From contig JAFYPD010000080.1 of the NCBI GenBank assembly GCA_017547685.1, positions 1 to 61,374 of the forward strand: a DNA stretch of 61,374 nucleotides, read 5' to 3'. The translations under genes and the position numbers were made by a program. Source of the stretch: Peptococcaceae bacterium. Lineage in GTDB: Bacteria; Bacillota; Peptococcia; Peptococcales; Peptococcaceae. Positions 53,377 through 61,212 of this stretch are shown here, one piece after another (position 1 is the first letter of the stretch; every line of letters begins with the position of its first letter). The notes under the pieces are model-generated. The model was not told where the DNA came from, did not search any database, and saw only the letters and a list, made by a program, of their open reading frames with translations.

Positions 53377-53865
53377 CTATTTTATCTCCAGATTTCGCTG
53401 ATTTTCGCAGAAATCTTCTGTACCAGAACAGCCGTGATGATGGTGACTGCTAAAATAATACTTACATTCAGCCAGCTGTTTGCAGTCAATGCCATCAGCG
53501 AAAACGGCCCCAGAATAAAAAAATGGTGGGTCAGGTATCCGCTTCACACCATAGAGATATCCGGGCTCTTTTGACGCTGAAAAACGATGCTGAAAAACGA
53601 TGCTGAAAAACGGCAAAAAAATAACCTGATCTTGTTTGACCAGGATGTCGTTGATGCTTATCTGAAATAATTCACTGAGTGCCAGCAGATTGTCTACCGA
53701 CGGCAGACCGGCTCCGCTCTGCCACTTGTAAATGGCCTGCGGCTGCTCAAACCCTAAATACTGCTGCAACTCTTTTACACTGTAACCTGCTTCCTTTCTC
53801 AGCCGCAGAATATTTGCTCCTGTGGCCTGCAAGTCGATAACGGGGAACGGGGTCTGTTTCATCAT
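53377..53865 (-). CDS. XRE-family regulator with repeat-shifted C-terminus
   Basis: The first 80 residues form an XRE helix-turn-helix: GANILRLRKEAGYSVKELQQYLG and QAIYKWQSGAGLPSVDNLLAL (in short parts), ending SINDILVKQDQ. The remaining 80 residues look like unnatural reading of another frame. The change occurs over a tandem 13-bp repeat (53576-53612), where each copy shifts the frame. Related regulators end soon after the DNA-binding domain, so the true functional part is about 95-110 residues. GGGAGGAATTT precedes the ATG. It may control the adjacent genes. Confidence 0.7.
   Translation of the reverse strand: MMKQTPFPVIDLQATGANILRLRKEAGYSVKELQQYLGFEQPQAIYKWQSGAGLPSVDNLLALSELFQISINDILVKQDQVIFLPFFSIVFQHRFSASKEPGYLYGVKRIPDPPFFYSGAVFADGIDCKQLAECKYYFSSHHHHGCSGTEDFCENQRNLEIK
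53382..53543 (-). pseudogene. Out-of-frame membrane protein fragment
   Basis: In a different frame from the XRE gene, 53 codons from 53543 to TAA at 53382 read HHFFILGPFSLMALTANSW, then NVSIILAVTIITAVLVQKIS and a polar tail. This is a typical two-helix membrane segment and better coding sequence than the frame of the long XRE read-through. It is preceded by TGA at 53544-53546 and has no start. Probably the remnant of a small membrane protein encoded next to the regulator. Confidence 0.45.
53576..53612. repeat. Tandem 13-bp repeat, 2.8 copies
   Basis: GCTGAAAAACGAT at 53576-53588 and 53589-53601, then GCTGAAAAACG at 53602-53612. The unit is not a multiple of three, so gain or loss changes the downstream frame of the XRE gene. 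Confidence 0.85.
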
Positions 53866-54179
53866 AAATTCCTCCCTCTGACTGCCATTACATACGATTC
53901 TACAACAGCGTTATTATAACAGAATCCCTCCTCATACGCAATAAAAAAGCAGGATAAAACCGTACTTCTCCTGCCGGAAAGTTTTTATCTGGTCTGCTGC
54001 AGCAGAACATCGGCGCCGAAGCGCTTCCGCTCTGCAGAAAGAATTATATTCGTGTTTTTCGTCAACCTTAAACCTGAACCGATAACGGAATAACGAGATA
54101 ACAGAATAAACGCTAACCTTGCACCATAACAGCGCAGCATCGTCAAAAGTTGCAGCAGCACCGGAACGGACAGTTCCGG
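53866..54179. other. Intergenic stretch of 314 bases
   Basis: No gene seen. It has a TATAAT-like box near 53912-53919 for the minus-strand XRE gene, a weak minus-strand terminator GCAGGA/TCCTGC (53949-53974) with an A-run on its left, and a CCGGAAC/GTTCCGG hairpin at 54161-54179 directly behind the next gene. Confidence 0.5.
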
Positions 54180-54677
54180 TTAATCTTCCAGTGTGAACGT
54201 TTTTGTCTGGTTGGTTAAATCCAATGCCAGCTGAATGTCCATAATCTGCTGGCTGATGACCTGATAGTCAGCCTGAATTTCAGCGGAATCGTAGTTGATG
54301 CAGGTATATTCCACCACATTGCTGCGGCCGAAATTGGTCACCCGCTCCTTCTCCAGGCGACAGCGCATCATATCCAGCGTGGCTTTCCGCTGATTAAGCT
54401 GTGCCATTTTTACCAGCGCTTCATCAATGGTGATATCCAGCCCATCCAGTACAGTAGTGCTGTTAAACACATTCAGCGCATGTTTGATTCTGCGTACCTG
54501 CGCTTCTACCTGCTCCAGTGCCTGCGCTGTTTTGCGATAGTCATAGTCTGGAATAACCGCTTCTGCGCCTTCGGTCACCACATAGGTGGATGCTGACGCT
54601 TCCTGGGATAATAAAAACCGTTTGTCATCTTCTAATTTACGCAATAATTTATTGGCACCTGCCGACGTAATTTTCAT
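54180..54677 (-). CDS. Hypothetical helical protein
   Basis: A 165-residue soluble, largely helical and probably coiled-coil protein. It starts MKITSAGANKLLRKLEDDKR and contains VRRIKHALNVFNSTT and DEALVKMAQLNQRKATLD. The heptad-like pattern and the NSTT/NQTKTF motifs faintly recall the DIP1984/septicolysin-like family, but I am not sure. Accessory Bacillota genomes often carry relatives without known function. The ATG at 54677 follows AGGAGGAATGAACTC; the longest frame adds 23 residues. It is a single gene. Confidence 0.7.
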   Translation of the reverse strand: MKITSAGANKLLRKLEDDKRFLLSQEASASTYVVTEGAEAVIPDYDYRKTAQALEQVEAQVRRIKHALNVFNSTTVLDGLDITIDEALVKMAQLNQRKATLDMMRCRLEKERVTNFGRSNVVEYTCINYDSAEIQADYQVISQQIMDIQLALDLTNQTKTFTLED

Positions 54678-54912
54678 GAGTTCATTCCTCCTGTGATTCA
54701 GTTCTATGCCTCCAGTATACAGAAAAACTGCCGGTCTGTCATTCAACCTGCGGTTGAAAATAAACGTTCATTCAAAAAAGCCGAGATAACAATCCAATGT
54801 CATTAAATTAAGGTTTTGGCCGAACATGAAAAAGTCGTTATTCTGCATAATGCTGCATTTTATATCATATTCCGGAAAAAAACAAAGACAAATCTGTTCG
54901 ACAAATAAGAAT

Positions 54913-55584
54913 TTATCTGTTTTCTATACCGCAATCATACGCATAATGAGAATCGGTAAAAAATACAGTAATAACTTTATCTTCACTAATTAACCACGAA
55001 GCACTGTCATCATTTTCTCTTACAGGATTACCCCAAGAATCAATAATCTGCTCCTTTGATATATTTCTGCTTCTCCAAAACTCTTGCAATGCATGTTCAT
55101 TATTTTTGCCTGCTTGTTGAAGCAACGGTATTTCATTTTCGTCTAATCCAATAGTAGTTCCGGAGCTTTCTTCGCTATCGACCTTTTGCACTGTCATATT
55201 GTTATCAATGACAGAAATGCCGGTAGAAATATCCAATACAATAACAATCGCAATCAATAAAAAGAGTCCAATTGCAACTCCCAAAACGATCTTCAATACG
55301 TTGTTACTTCTTTTGTTTCTGACTGTCAGCTGCTCATTTATCTCAGCCAGAGACTTTGCAATTGCAGTCATATCCATCTTGTCCTCGCGTTCTGGACTAC
55401 CTAAAAGTTCCTCAGCGGACGCATCTAAGGCATCAGCAATTCTGCACAGCATATCTGCATCCGGTATCGACGTTCCCGTTTCCCATTTGGAAACAGTCTG
55501 CCTTACAACATTCAGTTTTATTGCTAAAGTCTCTTGGGTTAGACCTCGTTCTTTTCTTATCCTTGAAAGATTTTCATTTAACAT
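54913..55584 (-). CDS. XRE regulator with membrane segment and extracytoplasmic domain
   Basis: A 223-residue protein. Residues 1-65 are an XRE helix-turn-helix (LSRIRKERGLTQETLA, VRQTVSKWETGTSIPD). A linker leads to a membrane helix near 100-122 (VLKIVLGVAIGLFLLIAIVIVLDI). The outer domain has KEQIIDSWGNPVREND and VFFTDSHYAYDCG, a small SmpA/BLIP-like beta fold. So a signal outside may control DNA binding inside. The ATG at 55584 follows CAGGAGGCG. It is the only gene in the segment between the inverted repeats and is more AT-rich than neighbours, in line with transfer. Confidence 0.8.
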   Translation of the reverse strand: MLNENLSRIRKERGLTQETLAIKLNVVRQTVSKWETGTSIPDADMLCRIADALDASAEELLGSPEREDKMDMTAIAKSLAEINEQLTVRNKRSNNVLKIVLGVAIGLFLLIAIVIVLDISTGISVIDNNMTVQKVDSEESSGTTIGLDENEIPLLQQAGKNNEHALQEFWRSRNISKEQIIDSWGNPVRENDDSASWLISEDKVITVFFTDSHYAYDCGIENR

Positions 55585-56008
55585 AAGAACCGCCTCCTGA
55601 GTTTTATCTGATGCCTCCATATTATCAGCTATCTTGTGAAGCATCAAGCAACTGGCAGGCGCAATGCGCACTTGTGCGTTGCAATGCCATAATTGACAAA
55701 ATTCAGCTAACTTTTTATGCGTCCCACCGACAAGTTGAGAGTCCATGCCTTTCCTTAACTTAGCGGCTCTTTTCTGGAGCATCTCTCCACAAAGTACCCA
55801 GCCCTCAAGAATCTATCTCCGGTATTTTTACAGCATTATCTAAGGCTTGTTAATATTTTGCGAGATACATTTGCTATCGCCTGCTGGTGAAAAACAGGTT
55901 GATTTCTATTGTATTTGCACTGCTTGTTGAGATTAGCCGTTTATGATTCTCTGTCACAGCGTTTTTCTTATCCAATTGCCGCTGTCTAAATGAACCGGCA
56001 CAAATATG

Positions 56009-56059
56009 ACACAGCCGTTAAGTGACAGAGAACTACGCTCTGTCACTTAACGGCTGTGT
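56009..56059. repeat. Perfect 22-bp inverted repeat with 7-nt loop
   Basis: The arms at 56009-56030 and 56038-56059 are perfect complements (starting ACACAGCCGTTAAG, ending CTTAACGGCTGTGT). No strong T-run follows, so it is not a classic terminator. A partial copy CTCTGTCACAGC lies at about 55955. The rest of the 343-base gap 55785-56127 shows no gene. Confidence 0.8.
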
Positions 56060-56127
56060 TTTGACTTTAACTTAATGACATTGGATAACAATCCCGGCTT
56101 TTTTAACATTCTTATTGTTTCGACAAT

Positions 56128-56358
56128 TTACAGGGTGACAGGGCGCACTTTGATATGTTTCAGATATTTACCTCCCATATCCACCTGGCTGTAACCAATC
56201 TGCACCAGCCAGTCTACCGCTTTATGCAGAATCATGACGGTCATTCCAACACTTGCACCAAACTCCTGATAGATGGCATGCTTATGTTCTTCCGATAATG
56301 CTACAATTTCACCCATCTGCCCCAGCGGCAATTCCTGTAATGTCAATACATCCTGCAT
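56128..56358 (-). CDS. FeoA-like small protein
   Basis: A 76-residue protein with the SH3-like layout of FeoA: LTLQELPLGQMGEIVAL at the start, a central G-x3-GMTVMILHKA and a closing VDMGGKYLKHIKV. FeoA proteins assist the ferrous iron channel FeoB. No feoB is in the window, so it may be an orphan with another partner. The start at 56358 follows AGAGGTGTTGGAG. It is upstream of nothing obviously related; the PRC-barrel gene precedes it by 88 nt on the same strand and may be co-transcribed. Confidence 0.6.
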   Translation of the reverse strand: MQDVLTLQELPLGQMGEIVALSEEHKHAIYQEFGASVGMTVMILHKAVDWLVQIGYSQVDMGGKYLKHIKVRPVTL

Positions 56359-56446
56359 ACTCCAACACCTCTACATTCTGTCTGTATGTTCTCTGCTGTG
56401 TCACAGCCCCGCTATTGTGCGGGCCATATACACAACACATACCGTT

Positions 56447-57619
56447 TTATTCCGCGTCTTTCTCTTCTGCTCCTGTAACAGATTCTTCCGCCTGTTCCAT
56501 TTTTGCTGCTTCTTCTGCAATAAACGCTTCATCCTCTTCGGACAGCTCAGGTTCGGCAACAAACACTTCCACCTCGATTTCAGGCTCTTCTTCAACCACT
56601 TCCGCAGCTGGTTCCTCTTTCAGCAGAGAAACGGTTGCCAGATCCAGTAAATCCTGCAGCTTGCCACCGCGCAGTGCAGTTTTGATTTCTTCTTTCCCGA
56701 TAATCTGACCTGGCCATACAATCACGTTGCCGTCCTCATCCAGCACCGGTTTTTCTACCGTCAGATTTTCCAGCTGTGCCACCAGGTCAGCCGCTAATAC
56801 ATCTTCCGGCTCTTCCCGACGGTTAATTTTGCTCTTAATGCTGTCGGTATCGATATTTTTTACCCACTCGCGCATATCATTAAACAGATTTTTTGCTTCT
56901 GCGCCAAAGCGGTCTACCATCTGGTCGGTCTGCTCTTTGAATTTATCGCTGGTTACTTCGTTTTTCAGTTTTTTCAGGGTTTCTTCCATGGTTTTAGTTA
57001 AACCTTCCAGCGTACTTTCCACTTTATTCTCAAAATCTTTTTCGTCATCGTCATCGATATCTTCGAACATAATCTGTTCGTTTTCTTTTTCGATATCTTC
57101 CAGCAGTTCATCCATTGCTTTCCAGTCACCGTATACTTCTTCTGCCGGAGCCTGGAAATCTTCCGCTGTGATGTTTTCTGCCGCGATAACAACATCTTTC
57201 CCGATGCTGACCAATTTTTCGCCCGGCAGAATACCTCTGCCGCCCATCATCGTATCCATCAGCTCGCCTTTGATTACGACTTCTGCGATATCCCCTGTCT
57301 CGGAGTCAAAGGCCAATTCTTCTACACGGCCCAGCATGTTGCCGTCAGCAGTGATTACATTTTTGCCCAGTGCATCACGAACATCTGCGCAGGCTGTACC
57401 ATCCACATCATTTACTGTTACAGTTGCGCCGAATGCTTTTACATTCTCAAACGGAACGACATTGACAGTACCCATGATTTTTTTCGATTTTACTTTCAAG
57501 CCAGCTACTTTGTTGTCCGGCGTCAGAGCTACACCACAAACTTTACCAATCATTGTTCCTTCCGACAGGTTCAGAATTTCTTTGCCCATGATGCTGCCAA
57601 CGTTCACTAATACGCCCAT
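56447..57619 (-). CDS. PRC-barrel domain protein, multi-domain
   Basis: A 390-residue soluble acidic protein. Two PRC-barrel-like units are at about 8-75 (NLSEGTMIGKVCGVALTPDNK) and 85-150 (GKNVITADGNMLGRVEELAFDS), a long helical and probably coiled-coil region at 180-280, another PRC-like unit near 300-335 (VWPGQIIGKEEIKTALRGGK), and a Glu-rich tail. PRC barrels bind RNA or proteins (RimM, YlmC). The role is unknown, but the domain order suggests a cytoplasmic scaffold. AGGAGGTATTTTT precedes the ATG. Confidence 0.82.
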   Translation of the reverse strand: MGVLVNVGSIMGKEILNLSEGTMIGKVCGVALTPDNKVAGLKVKSKKIMGTVNVVPFENVKAFGATVTVNDVDGTACADVRDALGKNVITADGNMLGRVEELAFDSETGDIAEVVIKGELMDTMMGGRGILPGEKLVSIGKDVVIAAENITAEDFQAPAEEVYGDWKAMDELLEDIEKENEQIMFEDIDDDDEKDFENKVESTLEGLTKTMEETLKKLKNEVTSDKFKEQTDQMVDRFGAEAKNLFNDMREWVKNIDTDSIKSKINRREEPEDVLAADLVAQLENLTVEKPVLDEDGNVIVWPGQIIGKEEIKTALRGGKLQDLLDLATVSLLKEEPAAEVVEEEPEIEVEVFVAEPELSEEDEAFIAEEAAKMEQAEESVTGAEEKDAE

Positions 57620-57717
57620 AAAAATACCTCCTTGAATTTCTGCAGCTCGCTCGCTGCTCTATCATACTGCCTGTATCCTGTTGCTTCTTTTCTCACGATA
57701 TGCTGTCTGTTTTTCTG

Positions 57718-58491
57718 CTACACATTATTTTTCTTTGCTTCTCTGGCTTCCTGTTTCGCCTGTTTTTTCATTTTTCGTTTATACACAAATCTGGATATCT
57801 GAATCCCCACTTCGTATAAAAACAACATTGGCGCAGCCATGCAAAGCTGACTGACAATATCCGGCGGTGTCAGCATTGCTGCAATAATCAGCACCACCAG
57901 CAGCACATATTTCCGGTTTTTTGTCAGCATATCCGGTGTAATAACCCCCACGGTTGTCAGAAAATATACCACCATCGGAATCTCAAACACCAGACCAAAC
58001 GGAATCAGGAATCCCAGCACAAACGACATATAGGAGTTTGCGGTAATCATCGGTGTTAAATCGGTACCGGCCAGTCGAATCAAGGTTTGCATAATCGGTT
58101 CCAGCACCAGAAAATATCCAAAACATACACCGCCTACAAACAGCACAATACCGAAAAAGGTCATCAGCAGAAAGACTCTTTTCTCATTGCTGTACAGTGC
58201 CGGCAGAATAAACCGCATAATCTGCCAGATGATAATCGGGCTGGCCACCACCACACCGCCAAGCAGTGCGATTTTCAACTGGAACAGGAATCCTTCCGCA
58301 AACTGGGTATAAATCATTTCCTGATCCAGTGCCATAAACGGCCCCATCACAATGTCTGTCAACTGCTGCTGAAACAGTGCAAAACATACACACATCCCAA
58401 GCAGCAACGCCAGCGCACATCGAATCAGCCGGGTACGCAGCTCATCCAGATGCTCCATCACCGGCGCATATTTTTCGTCTAACTCGCTCAT
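57718..58491 (-). CDS. tatC: Sec-independent translocase subunit TatC
   Basis: A 257-residue protein with six membrane segments. N-terminal MEHLDELRTRLIRC, the first loop with FLFQLKIALLGG, and FGLVFEIPMVVYFLT are diagnostic. TatC recognises twin-arginine signal peptides. A GTG at 58506 is a further possible start, but ATG at 58491 after GGTGA fits about as well. It is 109 nt downstream of tatA on the same strand, forming a minimal TatA-TatC system. Confidence 0.95.
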   Translation of the reverse strand: MSELDEKYAPVMEHLDELRTRLIRCALALLLGMCVCFALFQQQLTDIVMGPFMALDQEMIYTQFAEGFLFQLKIALLGGVVVASPIIIWQIMRFILPALYSNEKRVFLLMTFFGIVLFVGGVCFGYFLVLEPIMQTLIRLAGTDLTPMITANSYMSFVLGFLIPFGLVFEIPMVVYFLTTVGVITPDMLTKNRKYVLLVVLIIAAMLTPPDIVSQLCMAAPMLFLYEVGIQISRFVYKRKMKKQAKQEAREAKKNNV

Positions 58492-58600
58492 TAATAATTT
58501 CACCAACTTCTGTTTGCAACCCTGCTTTTGAGTGCTGCCAAAATTTCAACTGCATTCCATATGTGTATCTTACCTGATAATACGCCATACTAATCCGGCA

Positions 58601-58930
58601 TTATTTCTGTTCTGCTGCAGAATCAGCTGCCTGTTCAGGCGCTTCTTTCGCTGTCTCAGACACAGGTAAATCAATCCGCACAGCATCTTTCACATCTTTT
58701 TTCAGATCGTTAATGGTGGCGCGCACGTCAACAGCGTCTTTTACTTCCTGTACTTCGGTTTTGATATCACCAAGGTCTTTCTTAATATCTTCGTCGATAT
58801 TGTTGATTGCCCCTTTAAATTCCCGAATTGTTTTTCCCAGTGTCTGTCCTAATTCCGGCAGTTTGCCCGGCCCAAAAATAACCAGCGCAACGCCAAGAAT
58901 CAGAATCAGTTCTGTCGGCCCTAAATTCAT
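58601..58930 (-). CDS. tatA: Sec-independent translocase subunit TatA
   Basis: A 109-residue protein: short N-terminus, membrane helix ELILILGVALVIFGPGKLPELG, then an amphipathic helix with GKTIREFKGA, and a long charged tail. TatA forms the size-fitted pore with TatC. No TatB is seen, as usual in Bacillota. AGGAGGTTGTAAAC precedes the ATG. It implies that at least one folded, cofactor-bearing protein is exported. Confidence 0.95.
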   Translation of the reverse strand: MNLGPTELILILGVALVIFGPGKLPELGQTLGKTIREFKGAINNIDEDIKKDLGDIKTEVQEVKDAVDVRATINDLKKDVKDAVRIDLPVSETAKEAPEQAADSAAEQK

Positions 58931-59118
58931 GTTTACAACCTCCTGTTGTCATCAGATTTCACCTGGCTTTCATTATAACATAGGTGTACCTGTTTTTCTA
59001 GAATTGCGCCTATAAAATTACCTTTCGCCAGCTAAAATATTTTCGCGAAACTTTACATAAACTTCATAGTACCATTACAACAATGTATTATGATTAATAC
59101 ATGGATTGGAGGATCGCA

Positions 59119-59910
59119 ATGCCATCCAACTTCGCCCACTATCTGTTCGGGCAGCAGTTGCTTTTGCAGCTGCCTGATTATCTGCAGAACATCATTCAGC
59201 CCAATCAGCAGCTATATCAGATTGGACAGCACGGACCGGATATCATTTTTTATCATCGTCCGTTTCTGCCCCATTCGGTAGCACGTATCGGTTTTCAGAT
59301 GCATAAACTGCCGGCCCGTTATTTTTTTGAGCAGGCCCGGGATACCATCGGTCTCACCGGAGACCCGCGCCTGATGGCTTACACCATGGGGTTTCTCGGT
59401 CATTTTATTTTAGACAGCAACTGTCACGGTTACGTATATGAAAAAATCAAAGAAGGGAAAATTTCTCACGCCGAACTGGAAACTGAGTTTGACCGTATGC
59501 TGATGGTACAGCAGCGCATTGACCCGCTGAATACCAACGCCACGGACCATCTGCCGGTGAATCCGCAGCTATGCCGCCTGATTGCACAGATTTTTGTGCC
59601 TCTCACGCCGGAACAGATTTCCTACGGGCTGCACGCCATGAAATTTTATCACCGTTTGCTGGCAAGTCCCGCCCCGTCTGTCAGACGCACCATACATCAT
59701 ATTTTGCGTCTGACCCGCACCGAATATTTGCTGGGCGGGTTAATTGTCAATCCTGTGCCCAATCCCTTATGCCGGGAAAGCAATGCAAAACTGATGGAAC
59801 TGTATCAGTTCTCGCTGCAGGAAGCCGCAACCGTTATGGTGGAATATTACAGCAGCCTGTTTACGGGAAAACCGTTAAATGAGCGGTTTGACCGCACCTT
59901 TCAGGCGTAG
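59119..59910 (+). CDS. Zinc-dependent phospholipase C-like protein
   Basis: A 263-residue protein of the zinc-dependent phospholipase C fold family. Ligand candidates are in MPSNFAHYLFG, GQHGPDIIFYH and TMGFLGHFILDSNCHGYVYEK (with two His and Asp). No signal peptide is visible, so it would work in the cytoplasm, unlike the secreted toxins. Related genes are widely annotated in Clostridia without proven substrate. The ATG at 59119 follows TTGGAGG; the longest frame adds 6 residues. Confidence 0.85.
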   Translation: MPSNFAHYLFGQQLLLQLPDYLQNIIQPNQQLYQIGQHGPDIIFYHRPFLPHSVARIGFQMHKLPARYFFEQARDTIGLTGDPRLMAYTMGFLGHFILDSNCHGYVYEKIKEGKISHAELETEFDRMLMVQQRIDPLNTNATDHLPVNPQLCRLIAQIFVPLTPEQISYGLHAMKFYHRLLASPAPSVRRTIHHILRLTRTEYLLGGLIVNPVPNPLCRESNAKLMELYQFSLQEAATVMVEYYSSLFTGKPLNERFDRTFQA

Positions 59911-59970
59911 TTCAGCACCAAACAATTTATTTTATGTCAGTTCCATTTTTTTATATAGAATGTCCCCTGA

Positions 59971-60022
59971 AGAGAAAGCCGAAGGTACGCTGGTTGCAGC
60001 TGCGCACCTTCGGCTTTTCTCT
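59971..60022 (+). terminator. Terminator before the SMI1/KNR4 gene
   Basis: AGAGAAAGCCGAAGGT (59971-59986) with ACCTTCGGCTTTTCTCT (60006-60022), one bulge; weak U-run. Confidence 0.6.
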
Positions 60023-60079
60023 CGAGTAAAAATGTGATATGATATAATAAATGATTTTCTGTCAGAAAGGATGACTTCC

Positions 60080-61093
60080 ATGAGTGCAAAAACCGACGCA
60101 AAGAAATATTTTTCTGAAATTGATTTATCCCAGTTCTGGGACGACGATGAACTGGCATTAGAAGAATATGTAGACGATATACCAAATGATACGCTGATTG
60201 CTTCTATCGAAACCGAACTGGGCTATAAACTGCCTGCTTCCTACATTGCACTGATGAAGCTGCACAACGGCGGGGTTCCTTATGCCACCTGTTTCCCGCT
60301 GCCAGCCGATGATAATACAGAGGAACAGGATTATATCGAGATTACCGGATTCCTCAGCATCGGCCGTAAAAAAATGAATTCGCTGTGCGGCGCTGCCGGC
60401 AACAAGTTATTCAAAGACGCCTGGCATTATCCAGACTACGGTGTTTACATCTGTGACTGCCCATCTGCCGGGTTTGATTTAATTCTGCTGGATTACCGCT
60501 ACTGCGGCCCTGAGGGAGAACCTTCGGTGGCCTATGTAAATATCGAGGATGATGAAATCATTACCCTGGCATCGGATTTCGCCGCCTTTGTACAGGGTTT
60601 GGTGGACGAATCTGAAATGATATCGCTGGAGGCGGACCGCGCCTATGAAATTAAGCTGGCAGAAGAAGGGGAATTTTCTCCGCTGTTAATCAAAATCTGC
60701 AGAAACTGCGGCATTCCGCAGGCAGAACAATGGATGCGTGCCGTGGCACGTCAGGTTGTAGAAGAGAAAAATTATTTTGCGCTGCACGAAGACCCCTTAA
60801 GCTGGCTGATGTACGATTTAGAATATCTGCTGTACAGCTTCGCATTCCCAAAAGCATCGGTAAAGCAGTATCTGCACGATTATCCGCTGATTTTAGCCGA
60901 GGACGGCGAATTTTCCACCAACGGATACGCCCCTGCCTTTGTGGCTGACTGGATGGAAGCCCGCATCAGAGAAGGCAAACTGATTCAGCCAGGTGTGATG
61001 ATCGGCCAGAAAAACTGTCTGGTATTCACCACTGAAACCATGGAACAGATTGTACTGCGGTGCAAAGCCATCGCTGAAACATATGACTTATAA
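60080..61093 (+). CDS. SMI1/KNR4 (SUKH) family protein
   Basis: A 337-residue protein. The SUKH domain is at about 30-180: IETELGYKLPASYIALMKLHNGG, then GFLSIGRKKM and DLILLDYRYCGPEGEPSVAYV, with the conserved Gly-Pro-x-Gly. The C-terminal half is helical and unassigned. SUKH proteins are often immunity proteins of polymorphic toxins, but many stand alone, as here, with no toxin gene nearby. The ATG at 60080 follows AGAAAGGATGAC. It ends 7 nt before the insertion sequence. Confidence 0.88.
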   Translation: MSAKTDAKKYFSEIDLSQFWDDDELALEEYVDDIPNDTLIASIETELGYKLPASYIALMKLHNGGVPYATCFPLPADDNTEEQDYIEITGFLSIGRKKMNSLCGAAGNKLFKDAWHYPDYGVYICDCPSAGFDLILLDYRYCGPEGEPSVAYVNIEDDEIITLASDFAAFVQGLVDESEMISLEADRAYEIKLAEEGEFSPLLIKICRNCGIPQAEQWMRAVARQVVEEKNYFALHEDPLSWLMYDLEYLLYSFAFPKASVKQYLHDYPLILAEDGEFSTNGYAPAFVADWMEARIREGKLIQPGVMIGQKNCLVFTTETMEQIVLRCKAIAETYDL

Positions 61094-61133
61094 AAGAAAA
61101 GGGGCTGTTGCAAAATAGATTGAGAAATCATCT

Positions 61134-61155
61134 ATGGAGCAGCGGCTCCATTTTT
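61134..61155 (+). terminator. Terminator inside the IS end
   Basis: ATGGAGC (61134-61140) with GCTCCAT (61145-61151), then a T-run; it shields the transposase gene from read-through. Confidence 0.65.
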
Positions 61156-61212
61156 ATGCCGGAAAACAGAAAACGGACTCCGAAGAGTCCGCAATCTGTG
61201 GTATTATTAAGT

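Larger units (their letters stand above)
54774..56104. mobile_element. Segment bounded by imperfect inverted repeats
   Basis: AAAAAAGCCG (54774-54783) and its inverse CGGCTTTTTT (56095-56104) open two arms of about 35 bp that face each other. The arms share AAAAAAGCCG, GAT and ATCCAATGTCATTAA-TTAA; a 4-base core is AACA in one and TGTT in the other. Between them are one XRE regulator gene and a perfect 22-bp hairpin near the right arm, and no transposase. It could be a non-autonomous mobile cassette. Exact ends and target duplications were not established. Confidence 0.4.
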
